This document shows, in pieces, positions 23,489-31,851 of a DNA stretch of 38,481 nt. The notes beneath the pieces are model-generated. The model was not told the DNA's origin. It saw only the letters and a program-made list of their open reading frames with translations, and did not search any database. Both the position numbers and the translations under genes were made by a program. Source of the DNA: Pseudomonadota bacterium (GTDB taxonomy: Bacteria; Pseudomonadota; Alphaproteobacteria; Rhizobiales; Beijerinckiaceae); NCBI GenBank assembly GCA_021777795.1, contig JAJYDD010000002.1, forward strand, positions 1 to 38,481, given 5' to 3'. The first letter of the stretch is position 1. Every line of letters starts with the position of its first letter.

Positions 23489-24612
23489 CGCGGCGCCTCT
23501 GCGAAAAAAGGCCCCGGCGAGCCCATCATGCGCACGAGGTCGAACCCGTCCTCGCTATCGGAGGGCTTCAGATATTGAAAATGAAAGTCGAGCGGCCGGC
23601 GACGGATGTGGCGGAAGCGTTCGGGCTTGAGTATGCGATGAAACTCAGGTTCCCAGCGCGTCACCTGCGCCTCGGCGCCGACGAGCGGCCCCATCCGGCA
23701 GGCCGAGGCGGGGTCCGAGCCGGAGGTCACGTCGATCCAATCGACGAAGGGAGAGCGGGCGACCGCTTCGCCCTCGCGCATGGCGCCACGGCCGGGTTCG
23801 ACCCATGTATAGAAAGGGATGATGTTGCCAAGCGTCGCCAAGACGATGCGCCGCGTTGGCCGCTCGCCCAGCGACAGATAGCGCGCCAGCGTCTTCATCG
23901 CCAGGATCGCGCCGAGGCTGTGGCCGACCACGACGATTTCGTCGGCTTCGTTTGCGCGCTCGACCTCGGCGATGCGCGCGGCGAAGGCGGCGCAACGCGC
24001 GTCCCAGGACGGCGCCTCGCCCTTGGCGGTCTCGACGATGCAGGCGAAGCCCTTGGCCAACCATTCCAGATTGAGCTTGCGCCAGGCGAGATCGCCGACA
24101 AACAGCGCGGCGATCAGCGCCGGAACGGCCAGCCAGCCGCCGTAAGGCAGCGCCCAGGCGCCCAACGCGCCGACTGCGAACGGGAATGCGAATGCTGCGA
24201 CGGCGAGAGCGAGCGGGCCGAGTCCCATGACCAGCAGCGCCCACCGCACCGCCCGCGCGCCGTTGCGCGCCCGCGCGAGCAACCCGCAGCGGTGGTAGAC
24301 GACGAGCGCACGCGCCGCCGCGACCTGGGCGCCAAGCCGGCCCTTGGCGCGCCAATGCCGATCGACGATGTCGTCCCACTTGAGGAATTCGAACGTCGTC
24401 TCCGTCGGCGGCGAGCGCCAGCGCCAGAGCGCGCCATAGGCGCCTTGAGGCTCCAGCGGGCTGACGCTGGCCCTCGGTGGCAAAGACGCGCTCAGTCTCT
24501 TATAGTAACTCTCGGCTCCGCGCGGATCGAAGCCGGCGATGAAGAACACATGCCGCCGCATCGTCGTCGGGACGCTGTCGAGAGGCGACTCGGCGAGTCT
24601 GTCGGAGATCAC
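23485..24612 (-). CDS. Membrane-anchored alpha/beta-hydrolase-like protein
   Basis: A 375 aa protein that starts with a hydrolase-like strand (RRHVFFIAGFDPRGAESYYK, from residue 19). Two or three membrane segments interrupt it (about 122-175), and a nucleophile elbow EIVVVGHSLGAILAMK (225-240, Ser232) follows. Downstream Asp (DWIDVTS, 290-296) and His residues (EFHRILKP or HFQYLKP) could complete a triad. Lipases and acylhydrolases have this layout, but the membrane insert in mid-fold is unusual. The start may be ATG 24561 (residue 18), since the first 17 residues look unstructured. It is coupled to the P450 by an ATGA overlap. I infer hydrolysis of a lipid or ester; no family name is certain. 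Confidence 0.75.
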   Translation of the reverse strand: MISDRLAESPLDSVPTTMRRHVFFIAGFDPRGAESYYKRLSASLPPRASVSPLEPQGAYGALWRWRSPPTETTFEFLKWDDIVDRHWRAKGRLGAQVAAARALVVYHRCGLLARARNGARAVRWALLVMGLGPLALAVAAFAFPFAVGALGAWALPYGGWLAVPALIAALFVGDLAWRKLNLEWLAKGFACIVETAKGEAPSWDARCAAFAARIAEVERANEADEIVVVGHSLGAILAMKTLARYLSLGERPTRRIVLATLGNIIPFYTWVEPGRGAMREGEAVARSPFVDWIDVTSGSDPASACRMGPLVGAEAQVTRWEPEFHRILKPERFRHIRRRPLDFHFQYLKPSDSEDGFDLVRMMGSPGPFFAEAPR

Positions 24613-25567
24613 GAAGCGTCCGGCGCGAAGAGAATTTGCATCCCTTCCATAACGACCGAATGGCCGCAGTCAAAGGGCGGTCCGCGACTCGTCGTCACCG
24701 ACCTGTGACAATAAGGCTACAACTGGGTGACGGCGCTGGGACAGAGAGGGCTCAATAAAGGCTTAACTGCGTCAAGCGTTTAGACTCAAAGCCTGTCAAC
24801 AATACGCAGAAACGGGTGGATCACGGGTCGGAGGAGCCGATTCTTTCGGCCGGCGACCAGAAAGTTTCCGCGTCCCACCCGCAGCGCCCCACGTCAGACC
24901 CTATCTCGATTTCAAGGCCTTGGAAGATCACCTGCCCAAAAGCGACAAGCGAGTCGGGCCCAAACGCACTTGGCGGCTGATGTCAAGCAGGCATTTCCGT
25001 TGCCGGACCGCTTCGCCCGTGCCATATAGAGCCTAGGGAATTTCGGCGGGCGGGGCCGATCATGATAGAAAAACTAAAGAACTCTCGCGTCTTAAAGAGC
25101 ATAAAAGCTCCGCGGGACAATGTTGGTGTCAAGAACATACTTACGGATAACGCGCGTGATGTTGGTCCTATTCTTCAATATAGCGATTTTTGAGTCGACT
25201 CCATCGAGATGAGTTGCGGTCGAATCCCGACATAATTCATTTTGATTTGTCGGCCGTACCGTTCTCTGGCAAGTTCCGCGCAAAATGAAGCTAGGACTGG
25301 CCCCTGGCTCGAACTTCTGTAGGCTTATGATGCAAAAAGTCCGACAATACTTCGTCACGGGTTCTCGGCGGGCGTATTCTGTTCGGGAGCGTCAGGCCGT
25401 AAAAACTGTCCAACGCAGGGAATACGGCGAGGAAAACCGACGCTTGTAGCGCGCCGGCTCGTCCCGAGCGCGGACCGAACCGCGTCGTGACCTCCCTCTC
25501 GTCCGCGAAATTCGCAGAGACCCTCCATGACCCCCATCGTACTTCTATCGCTCGGAGGCGCAAGCTC
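24613..25567. other. Gene-poor stretch upstream of dnaA, partly AT-rich
   Basis: About 955 bp between the divergent hydrolase and dnaA genes. The part from about 25055 to 25380 is markedly AT-richer than the rest of the window. I searched by eye for DnaA boxes (TTATCCACA and close variants, both strands) and found none, so there is no evidence for an origin here. A 43-codon frame (25062-25193) is listed separately. gcttaactgcgtcaag (24761-24776) resembles a sequence in the mch/fhc divergent region. The remainder should hold the dnaA promoter. No RNA gene is recognisable. Confidence 0.5.
25062..25193 (+). CDS. Possible small ORF, 43 aa
   Basis: ATG at 25062 to TGA at 25191 gives a Lys/Asn-rich basic peptide starting MIEKLKNSRVLKSIKAPRD and ending ILQYSDF. 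The codons are AT-rich (AAA, CTA, TTA, ATA), unlike every neighbouring gene. There is no clear ribosome-binding site; ggcgggg is the best candidate. It could be a remnant of foreign DNA, a small peptide gene, or chance in an AT-rich patch. No family is recognised. Confidence 0.2.
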   Translation: MIEKLKNSRVLKSIKAPRDNVGVKNILTDNARDVGPILQYSDF

Positions 25568-27001
25568 ATGAGCGCCAAAGGCTCTTTGCGCCTCGCCCCG
25601 AAGACCCCGCCCGTCGCGGTCGAGGACGTATGGCGGCGCGCCGCCGAGCGGCTTCGCGTCGGGCTCGGCGAAGACGTGTTCAATAGCTGGTTCGGCGGCC
25701 TTCGCCTTGAGGAGTTCGTCTCCGGACGGGCGCGATTCTCGGTTTCCACGCGCTTCCTGAAGAGCTGGATCGAGGCTCATTATCAGGAGAAGCTGTTCTC
25801 CGCGCTCGCGGCCGAGCTGGAGGGCGTCCTGGCCGTCGAGATTCAGGTGCGATCCAGCCAGCCAAGCCCCTTGCGTCTCGCCGAGGCCCAAACCGTGACC
25901 GCTCATGACGCGCCTCAGCCGGTTCCGGCTTCGACCAAGCGTTGGCAGGACGACGAAGCGAGGGCGCAACTGGGGTCGCCGCTCGACCGACGGCTGACGT
26001 TCTCCACCTTCATCGTCGGCCGCGCCAACGAACTGGCGCTGTCGCTGGCGCGCAAATTGTCGGACGAACCGGGCGCACCCAGCCCGCCGCTGTTTTTCCA
26101 TTCCGCTGTCGGCCTCGGCAAGACCCATCTCTTGCAGGCCATCGCCCATGCTGGGATCGCGCGCCGCCAGTCGGTCGCCTATCTCACGGCTGAAACCTTC
26201 ATGTACGGTTTCGTCAACGCGCTGCGCAGCCAGGCCGCGATTGCGTTCAAGGAGCGGCTGCGCTCCATAGACCTGCTCATCTTCGACGACGCGCAGTTCC
26301 TGCAAGGCCGCGTGATTCAGGCCGAGTTCGGCCATGCGCTCAACGCGTTGATCGACGGGGGACGCAAGGTGGTGATCGCCGCCGACCGTCCGCCCTCGGA
26401 GCTTGACGCCGTGGACGAACGCGTGCGTTCGCGGCTGGCCGGCGGCGTCTGCGTGGAGATGCGGGCGCTCGACGAAGCGCTGCGGCTGAAGATACTGGAG
26501 GCGCGGCTGGACGCCGCCAAGCTCGCCTATCCCTCGCTCCAGGTGCCGCGCGAGGTGCTGCTGTTCCTCGCCGGCGCGGTGGTGTCGAATGGCCGCGACC
26601 TCGAAGGCGCGATCAACCGGCTGGTCGCCCACGCCCAACTCGCTGGCCAGCCGATGACGGTGGCGGCAGCAGAGGCGGCCGTGCGCGACCTGATTCGTCC
26701 CCATGAGCCCAAGCGGGTCAAGATTGAAGAGATTCAAAAGCGCGTCGCCACCCACTTCAACGTCTCGCGCGCCGATCTCCTTTCCTCGCGGCGCACCGCC
26801 GCGGTGGTGATGCCGCGCCAGATCGCCATGTATCTCGCCAAGTCGCTGACCTTGCGTTCGCTGCCTGAAATCGGGCGCCGATTCGGCGGACGCGATCATA
26901 CGACCGTGCTCCACGCCGTCCGCAAGATCGACAATCTCTGCAACAACGACTCCGCGCTGCGCGAGGAGATCGACGTTCTCAAGCGTATGCTGCAGGAGTG
27001 A
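25568..27001 (+). CDS. dnaA: Chromosomal replication initiator protein DnaA
   Basis: AAA+ initiator that binds DnaA boxes and opens the origin. It is 477 aa from ATG 25568, preceded by cggagg. Domain I (about 20-90) has VWRRAAERLRVGLGEDVFNSW. A short linker follows to about 135. The AAA+ domain starts LTFSTFIVGRANELALSLA. Walker A is SAVGLGKTH (179-187) and Walker B is IDLLIFDDAQFLQG (234-247). The arginine-finger region is VDERVRSRLAGGV. Domain IV carries the DNA-binding signature LPEIGRRFGGRDHTTVLHAVRKI (432-454). Ser-Ala replaces the common Gly-Gly before Walker A. A longer in-frame GTG start at 25487 exists but lacks support. Two genes, DUF952 and pyrD, follow within a few bases, so pyrD may be co-expressed with dnaA. 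Confidence 0.97.
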   Translation: MSAKGSLRLAPKTPPVAVEDVWRRAAERLRVGLGEDVFNSWFGGLRLEEFVSGRARFSVSTRFLKSWIEAHYQEKLFSALAAELEGVLAVEIQVRSSQPSPLRLAEAQTVTAHDAPQPVPASTKRWQDDEARAQLGSPLDRRLTFSTFIVGRANELALSLARKLSDEPGAPSPPLFFHSAVGLGKTHLLQAIAHAGIARRQSVAYLTAETFMYGFVNALRSQAAIAFKERLRSIDLLIFDDAQFLQGRVIQAEFGHALNALIDGGRKVVIAADRPPSELDAVDERVRSRLAGGVCVEMRALDEALRLKILEARLDAAKLAYPSLQVPREVLLFLAGAVVSNGRDLEGAINRLVAHAQLAGQPMTVAAAEAAVRDLIRPHEPKRVKIEEIQKRVATHFNVSRADLLSSRRTAAVVMPRQIAMYLAKSLTLRSLPEIGRRFGGRDHTTVLHAVRKIDNLCNNDSALREEIDVLKRMLQE

Positions 27002-27004
27002 GCG

Positions 27005-27352
27005 GTGGGATTCGTCTACAAAGTCGTCTCGCAAGCGGAATGGACGCAGGCCGAACGCGACGGCGTGTTCCGTGGCGCTGAGATAGATCATCGCGACGGT
27101 TACATTCATCTGTCGAGCGCCGAGCAGGTGGAGAAGACCGTCGCGCTCTATTTCGCCGAGCGCGACGACCTCGTCCTAGTGGCGCTCGAAGCCGATAGGC
27201 TCGGCGCGGCGCTCAAATGGGAGCCGTCGCGCGGCGGGGCGCTGTTCCCACATCTCTACGCGACGCTGCCGCTCGACCGCGTCGCCTGGTCGAAGCCGTT
27301 CTCGTCGCGCGACGCCAGGGCGCTGCGCGCGCTGATCGCAGACGGCGCTTAA
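27005..27352 (+). CDS. DUF952 family protein
   Basis: A 115 aa cytoplasmic protein starting at GTG 27005, three bases after the dnaA stop. Family features are the N-terminal YKVVSQAEWTQAERDGVFRG and the core DHRDGYIHLSSAEQVEKTV (about 29-47). An alternating strand-turn pattern follows (LVLVALEADRLGAALKWEPS), then GALFPHLYATLPLDRVAW. DUF952 proteins have a fold related to ADP-ribosyltransferases, but no biochemical role is established to my knowledge. The very short distances to dnaA and pyrD indicate one transcript. The dnaA-DUF952-pyrD order gives no clear functional clue. Confidence 0.88.
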   Translation: MGFVYKVVSQAEWTQAERDGVFRGAEIDHRDGYIHLSSAEQVEKTVALYFAERDDLVLVALEADRLGAALKWEPSRGGALFPHLYATLPLDRVAWSKPFSSRDARALRALIADGA

Positions 27353-27354
27353 GC

Positions 27355-28413
27355 GTGCCGCTCGCCGCCTCGCTGCTCGGCCTGCTGGCGCCGGAGCGCG
27401 CGCACCGCGCGGCGATCCGCGCCCTTGCCGCCTATCCCTTCTCGGCGCGGTCCGACGCCGACCCACGATTGCGGATCGAGGCGTTCGGCCTCAACTTTCC
27501 CAACCCGCTGGGGCTGGCGGCGGGCTTCGACAAAAGCGCGGAGGCGGTCGACGGCCTCGGCCGGCTCGGCTTCGGTTTCGTTGAGATTGGCACGCTGACG
27601 CCGAAGCCACAGGCCGGCAACCCGAAGCCGCGCCTGTTCCGGCTGAAGGCCGACGCGGCCATCGTCAACCGCATGGGCTTCAACAACGACGGCTACGCGG
27701 CGGCGGCGGCGCGGCTCGCGCGCGCGCGGCGGAGCGGCCGCATCGGAATCAACATTGGTCCCAACAAGGACTCCTCCGACCGCGTCGCCGATTATGTCGC
27801 GGGGATCGCGGCCTTGGCGCCTTACGCCGATTATTTCACCATCAATATTTCTTCGCCCAATACGCCGGGCTTGCGCAATTTTCACGCGCGCGACGAATTC
27901 GACGCGCTCGTCGCCGCCGTCCTCGCCGCGCGCGACCGCGTTTCGCCGCGACGGCCGACGCTGGTGAAAATTTCTCCCGATCTCGACGCCGAGCAGCTCG
28001 AAGACGTGCTCGCGGTTGCGCTGGCGCGGCGCATCGACGGGCTCATCGTCGCCAATACGTCCGTCGGTCGGCCGCAGACGCTGGTTTCAGCCGCGGCGAA
28101 AGAAGCCGGCGGCCTCTCCGGTCGGCCCATCTTCGCGCTATCGACCCGCCTCGTCGCGCGCTGCTATTTGCGCTGCGGCGACGCCCTGCCGATCATTGGC
28201 GTCGGCGGCGTGGAAAATGCCGAGACCGCACTCGCCAAGATCGAGGCGGGCGCCTGTCTCATTCAAATCTATACCGGCTTCATCTATCGCGGCCCGGGCG
28301 TCGTCAGTGAAATCCTCAGCGGCCTCAGCGGCGAACTGACCCGACGTAAACTCTCATCGCTACGCGAATGCGTGGGCGCCCGCGCTGAAGAGATAGCGGC
28401 GGGCGCTCTTTAG
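27355..28413 (+). CDS. pyrD: Dihydroorotate dehydrogenase (quinone), class 2
   Basis: Membrane-associated flavoenzyme of pyrimidine synthesis that oxidises dihydroorotate to orotate with quinone. It is 352 aa from GTG 27355, two bases after the DUF952 stop. The N-terminal helical extension typical of class 2 (PLAASLLGLLAPERAHRAAI) is present. FMN and substrate motifs are NPLGLAAGFDKSAEAVDGL (50-68), NRMGFNNDGY (105-114), NISSPNTPGL with the catalytic Ser (164-173), LVKISPDL, ANTSVGRP, GVGGVENAETAL and QIYTGFIYRGPGVV. The length and motifs are complete. No other pyrimidine gene is nearby. Confidence 0.96.
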   Translation: MPLAASLLGLLAPERAHRAAIRALAAYPFSARSDADPRLRIEAFGLNFPNPLGLAAGFDKSAEAVDGLGRLGFGFVEIGTLTPKPQAGNPKPRLFRLKADAAIVNRMGFNNDGYAAAAARLARARRSGRIGINIGPNKDSSDRVADYVAGIAALAPYADYFTINISSPNTPGLRNFHARDEFDALVAAVLAARDRVSPRRPTLVKISPDLDAEQLEDVLAVALARRIDGLIVANTSVGRPQTLVSAAAKEAGGLSGRPIFALSTRLVARCYLRCGDALPIIGVGGVENAETALAKIEAGACLIQIYTGFIYRGPGVVSEILSGLSGELTRRKLSSLRECVGARAEEIAAGAL

Positions 28414-28446
28414 TTGGCCGGGCGCGCGAGGCCCCCGGCTATCGGC

Positions 28447-28490
28447 TCAGTTCGCGCCGAACGGATGCTCAGTTAGCGCCGAAGGGATGC
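28447..28490 (-). repeat. 22 bp tandem duplication covering the fae stop codon
   Basis: Units 28447-28468 and 28469-28490 are adjacent and match at 20 of 22 bases. The upstream unit on the minus strand (28469-28490) contains the last fae codons and the TGA stop. The other copy follows immediately after the stop and again encodes PFGAN-TGA, but in a different reading frame because 22 is not a multiple of three. It is the same kind of event as at the prfB end and the mch start. Confidence 0.92.
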
Positions 28491-28978
28491 TTGGCCGAGT
28501 CGCGCTTGGAGACGACCTCTTGCGGCGTCGGATGGCCGGCGACAGCGCGCTCGAGCGCTTCCTTGGTCGCCTTGTAGTTGTACTCCTGGATCTTCTTGTC
28601 GTCGCTGGCTTCCCAATGGATGAACACGCCGACGCAGATGAACAGGTCGTCCGCCTCCCAAGCTGGAATCGTGCCGTCGGCGACGGAATCGGCGACCGCC
28701 TTGGCGACGCCGTATTGCGCCGGGCCGAACATCTGCACCGCCTGCTTGGCGCCCTTGATCGTCACTTTGTTGAACATGACGGTCGCGGGTTTGGTCATGA
28801 GATTCGGGGCCACGACCGCGAGCAGCGCGGTGAAGCCGTCCTTGTTGTTGACGAGCGCGTTAGCGAACGCGGTTTCCGCCGCGCTTCCGCGCGGTCCGAT
28901 CAGCAAGTCGATATGGGCGACTTCGTTACCATCGCCAACCAAGGACTCGCCGACGCACATCTTGGTGATCTTAGGCAT
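28469..28978 (-). CDS. fae: Formaldehyde-activating enzyme
   Basis: Cytoplasmic enzyme that condenses formaldehyde with H4MPT to methylene-H4MPT, the entry step of formaldehyde oxidation and detoxification. It is 169 aa with very strong similarity to the Methylorubrum extorquens Fae sequence as I recall it. It starts [24 protein letters not shown] with the proposed catalytic His22. [39 protein letters not shown] and [20 protein letters not shown] follow, and it ends HPFGAN. ATG 28978 has a strong GGGAGGAAG ribosome-binding site. A 142 bp gap separates it from the MdcB-like gene upstream, so it probably has its own promoter, as expected for a highly expressed gene. The stop region is tandemly duplicated. 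Confidence 0.97.
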   Translation of the reverse strand: MPKITKMCVGESLVGDGNEVAHIDLLIGPRGSAAETAFANALVNNKDGFTALLAVVAPNLMTKPATVMFNKVTIKGAKQAVQMFGPAQYGVAKAVADSVADGTIPAWEADDLFICVGVFIHWEASDDKKIQEYNYKATKEALERAVAGHPTPQEVVSKRDSAKHPFGAN

Positions 28979-29120
28979 GCACTTCCTCCCAGCAAACATA
29001 CGGGCCTTCCGGCTCGGGGCGCTCTAAGCCACGAACCGGCTATCCTTGTTGTCAGCACCCCACGCACCCCGTGGAATCGGTTGGCCGGATAGGCGCCGCC
29101 ACCGCGGCCGCGCGCGCCAG

Positions 29121-29978
29121 TCAATCATTGTTGGGCGGGCGGGGCAAGCCGTTCGTCGCATTTGGATGCAAGTGCGCCACAAAAAGCGTCGCCACGGTGA
29201 TGTCTGCGCAGGCGCCGGGGTTGAGGCCGCGCCCTTTCAAATCCGCGTCCCAGGCGGCAAGGTCGGCCGCCCGCGACGCCGGCGACGCGCCCGCCAGCGC
29301 TGTGGCGCGCCGCGCCGCGTCGCGACGGACCGCCTCCGCCGTCTCGGCCCCGAATTTGCGCGCAATATGAGAATCGGGAAAGGCGCCGAGGAACGTCAGA
29401 TAGACTGCCTGCGCGGCTTGCGCGGGCGAGCCGCCCGCAGCGCGCGAGGCGGCGTAGGCGGCGCCGCCGAGGCCGAACACCTCGGCGAAGCCATTGGCGT
29501 ATTGCCGCGCCACGAGATCGCGGTCCGCCGCCGCGATCATCGCCTCGCGCAGGCCAATGGAGGCCGGCGCGCGCACATCGTGCGTCTCGGCCGACCCCAA
29601 GCCGCCGGGATTGGCGAGAACGATGGCGGCGAACACCTCGCGGGCGTCGTCGAGATCGAGGCCGTCGAGCGTGGCGATGAGGCCGTCGCGCAGCGGCTCG
29701 CCCCGTTCGGCGGCGGCGGCGAGCGGGGCGCACAGAAGCACGATGCCGAGATTGGTGTTCTGCCCGACGGCCGCCCGGGTGGCCGCGACCGCCTCGCGCA
29801 CGCGAACGCCGACCCGCGCCCCGCGACGGGCGATCGCCGGGGCGCTGACGCGGGCGCTGGTTTCGAAATCCCCCGCCGTCATGCCGTGGCCTTCGGCGTG
29901 GCGATGGACATTGCCGGGTTTGAGCGCGTCGAGTTCGTCCAGGCAGGCGGCGATATAAGCGTCGGCGATGGCGCTCAA
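29121..29978 (-). CDS. MdcB/CitG-like protein (triphosphoribosyl-dephospho-CoA synthase family) of the H4MPT cluster
   Basis: A 285 aa all-helical protein similar to triphosphoribosyl-dephospho-CoA synthases. Motifs are LDALKPGNVHRHAEGHGMTAGDF (about 16-38), QNTNLGIVLLCAPLA (73-87), NPGGLGSAETHDVRAP and FPDSHIARKFG, and the C-terminal RGLNPGACADITVATLFVA. No malonate or citrate lyase genes are nearby, so it is the methylotroph paralogue found in H4MPT clusters and needed for H4MPT-linked C1 metabolism. Transfer of a ribosyl-type group during H4MPT assembly is a fair inference. The start is TTG 29978, with the cggaga ribosome-binding site lying in the end of the RimK-like gene; only 5 bp separate the two. 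Confidence 0.85.
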   Translation of the reverse strand: MSAIADAYIAACLDELDALKPGNVHRHAEGHGMTAGDFETSARVSAPAIARRGARVGVRVREAVAATRAAVGQNTNLGIVLLCAPLAAAAERGEPLRDGLIATLDGLDLDDAREVFAAIVLANPGGLGSAETHDVRAPASIGLREAMIAAADRDLVARQYANGFAEVFGLGGAAYAASRAAGGSPAQAAQAVYLTFLGAFPDSHIARKFGAETAEAVRRDAARRATALAGASPASRAADLAAWDADLKGRGLNPGACADITVATLFVAHLHPNATNGLPRPPNND

Positions 29979-29983
29979 CTCGA

Positions 29984-30859
29984 CTATCTCCGCAGCACGT
30001 CGTCGGCGATCGCGCCGGCTATGTCGACAGACGTCACCTTCTGCAATCCGCTCCAGGCCGGCATGCTGTTGACTTCCAGCACACGGGGGCCGTTACGGCC
30101 GATTATGACGTCGACGCCGGCGATTTTGGCGCCGACGGCGCGGGCTGCGGCGAGGGCCAGCGCCTCTAGCGCAGCGTCGCGCGGCACGGCGACTGGGTTG
30201 CCGCCCTGCTTGACATTGGTGATCCAGGTCGAGGCGCGCCGCATCATCGTCGCAATCACCCGCCCCCCCGAGATGAAAAGCCGGAAATCGCGGAAATCCT
30301 CGCCCTCGATCGGCACGAAGCGCTGCAAATAATAGACGCCCGCCGTCGCCTCGGGAGGCGGGAGATCGTCGGCGGCGCGGATGAGGCGCAGGCCCTTGCC
30401 CTGCGCGCCGAACAATGGCTTCAGCACCAATGGCCCGCGTTCGATCTCGCGCCGCGCGAGCGCGCGCGCCTGCTCGAACGATTCCACGGTCCAGGTTTGC
30501 GGCGTCGGCAGGCCCGCCCGCGCGACCAGAAAGCTCGTCATCGATTTATCGACGCAGGCCTCGATCGCTCGCGGCGCGTTGACGACGCGCACGCCCATGC
30601 GGTCGAGCGCGTGCAGAACGCCGAGCCGCTTGGTGATCGCCTCGAACGTGCCGCCCGCCATCGTGCGCACGTGGACGGCGTCGGGCAGGGCGGAAAAGCC
30701 TGGAAGATCGAGCCCGGTCGGGTTTGTCGTGTCGAAACCGCAAGCGGCGAGGTCGAGCCGCGTCGTCTCCACGCCCCGGACAGCGTAAGCATCCTCCATC
30801 CGTCGCGCGTGCCAGTCGCGTGTGTCGCTGACGAGCAGGATGCGCCTAGCCGCGCCCAT
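29984..30859 (-). CDS. RimK-like ATP-grasp ligase of the H4MPT cluster
   Basis: A 291 aa ATP-grasp enzyme of the RimK/MptN group, which adds glutamate through a peptide bond. The N-terminal strand is RRILLVSDTRDWHARRMEDAY. ATP-grasp features are the VNAPRAIEACVDKSMTSFLVA entry and the Lys of GPLVLKPLFGAQGKGLRLI (about 143-161). YYLQRFVPIEGEDFRDFRLF and GVDVIIGRNGPRVLEVNSMPAWSGL follow, with metal-binding Glu/Asn. In archaea MptN glutamylates H4MPT to tetrahydrosarcinapterin. A related ligation in H4MPT or methylofuran synthesis is likely here. The start overlaps the mch stop by one base (TGATG). The exact substrate is not determinable. Confidence 0.87.
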   Translation of the reverse strand: MGAARRILLVSDTRDWHARRMEDAYAVRGVETTRLDLAACGFDTTNPTGLDLPGFSALPDAVHVRTMAGGTFEAITKRLGVLHALDRMGVRVVNAPRAIEACVDKSMTSFLVARAGLPTPQTWTVESFEQARALARREIERGPLVLKPLFGAQGKGLRLIRAADDLPPPEATAGVYYLQRFVPIEGEDFRDFRLFISGGRVIATMMRRASTWITNVKQGGNPVAVPRDAALEALALAAARAVGAKIAGVDVIIGRNGPRVLEVNSMPAWSGLQKVTSVDIAGAIADDVLRR

Positions 30860-31851
30860 CAGCCGAAGGAGGCGTCGAGCAGCGCCTCGTTGACCCCGCC
30901 GGCGCGGAACGTCGCCCCCGCTTCGATCGCCGTCACCATCGTTTCGGCGGGGCTGAACAGCATCGGGTCGATAGCGTAGAAATCGCCCTTGAAGCGCTTG
31001 AAGATGTCGCGGAAGGGCGCCCCGTAATCGCGCGAGGCGCTGCTCGGCAGGGCGTCGGCGAGCGCCTTGGCGTCATCCGCCGGCCCGGTGACGAACAGGT
31101 GAACCCGGCCGCCATAGATGATGGCGTCATTGGTGCGGCCCATCGCGGTCATGAAATCGGGATGCGGCGGCGACAGCGGCGCCGCGCCCAGGCCGTCGAC
31201 GATACGCTCCAATGGGAACTTCAACGCATGCGCCTTATGCAGCGCCACTTCCAGCACCCGCGCGACCACTTGCACGCCGCCGGCCAGGCTCTGCGTCGGC
31301 GCATAGATGACCGTCAGCGCCGAGGGCGGCAATCCGCAGGCTTCGGCGACCTTGGCGATGATCTCCGGCGGCGGCGCGCGACCGCTCTCGATCACCAGCG
31401 TCGTCCGGGTCGCCTGATCGCGATAGCCGAGTTCCGCGAACAGCGCCTCCTTCTGCGCCAGCGCGCGCGCCGGACCCGAGCCCAGGGCGAAAAAGGCGTC
31501 GCGTCCCTCGCCATGCGCGAGGCTCCAGCCCGCATATTGGCTGCCGAGACAGGCGATGACCGGCTGCGACGAGCGCACGCTGAGCGTCCAGGGCCAACGG
31601 CGAATCGTGGCGTCGCTTGTCAGCGCCACCTCGCCGAGACCGCCGAGACAGATCCTGGCGACGCCCAAGCCCGCCTCGATTCCGCCCCGCCGCTTGACGC
31701 CCGCGTCGATCAGAGTTTCCCCGAGCGGCCCGGTCTCAATCTCGATTTCCAGCCGCGCGGCTTGCGCCCGCAGCCAGTCGACGCCTTTCGAGGCGCCCTC
31801 GTTGACGCTGATGGACGATGCGCCGCTCATGATAGACGATGCGCCGCTCAT
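30859..31851 (-). CDS. mch: Methenyl-H4MPT cyclohydrolase
   Basis: Interconverts methenyl-H4MPT and N5-formyl-H4MPT, between methylene-H4MPT oxidation and the Fhc complex. It is 330 aa. Features are GVKRRGGIEAGLGVARICLGGLGEV, QPVIACLGSQYAGWSLA, FFALGSGPARALA, TLVIESGRAPP, VIYAPTQSLAGGVQVVARVLE, GRTNDAIIYGGRVHL, YAIDPMLFSPAETMVTAIE and TFRAGGVNEALLDASFG, all typical of Mch. The first ATG (31851) overlaps the upstream stop (ATGA) and has a gaggga ribosome-binding site. A 21 bp duplication gives a second in-frame ATG (31830), so the protein begins MSGASSI twice. Either start is possible, and I prefer the first. The RimK-like gene follows with a one-base overlap. Confidence 0.96.
   Translation of the reverse strand: MSGASSIMSGASSISVNEGASKGVDWLRAQAARLEIEIETGPLGETLIDAGVKRRGGIEAGLGVARICLGGLGEVALTSDATIRRWPWTLSVRSSQPVIACLGSQYAGWSLAHGEGRDAFFALGSGPARALAQKEALFAELGYRDQATRTTLVIESGRAPPPEIIAKVAEACGLPPSALTVIYAPTQSLAGGVQVVARVLEVALHKAHALKFPLERIVDGLGAAPLSPPHPDFMTAMGRTNDAIIYGGRVHLFVTGPADDAKALADALPSSASRDYGAPFRDIFKRFKGDFYAIDPMLFSPAETMVTAIEAGATFRAGGVNEALLDASFG

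Noticed and set aside
24613-25567. Replication origin upstream of dnaA
   Set aside because: No DnaA box found on either strand. Composition alone is not enough.
25355-27109. Long minus-strand open frame opposite dnaA
   Set aside because: A high-GC shadow of dnaA. The plus strand carries complete DnaA motifs.
29061-29076. Hairpin between fae and the MdcB-like gene as a terminator
   Set aside because: Only about 5 bp of stem and no T-run on the minus strand.
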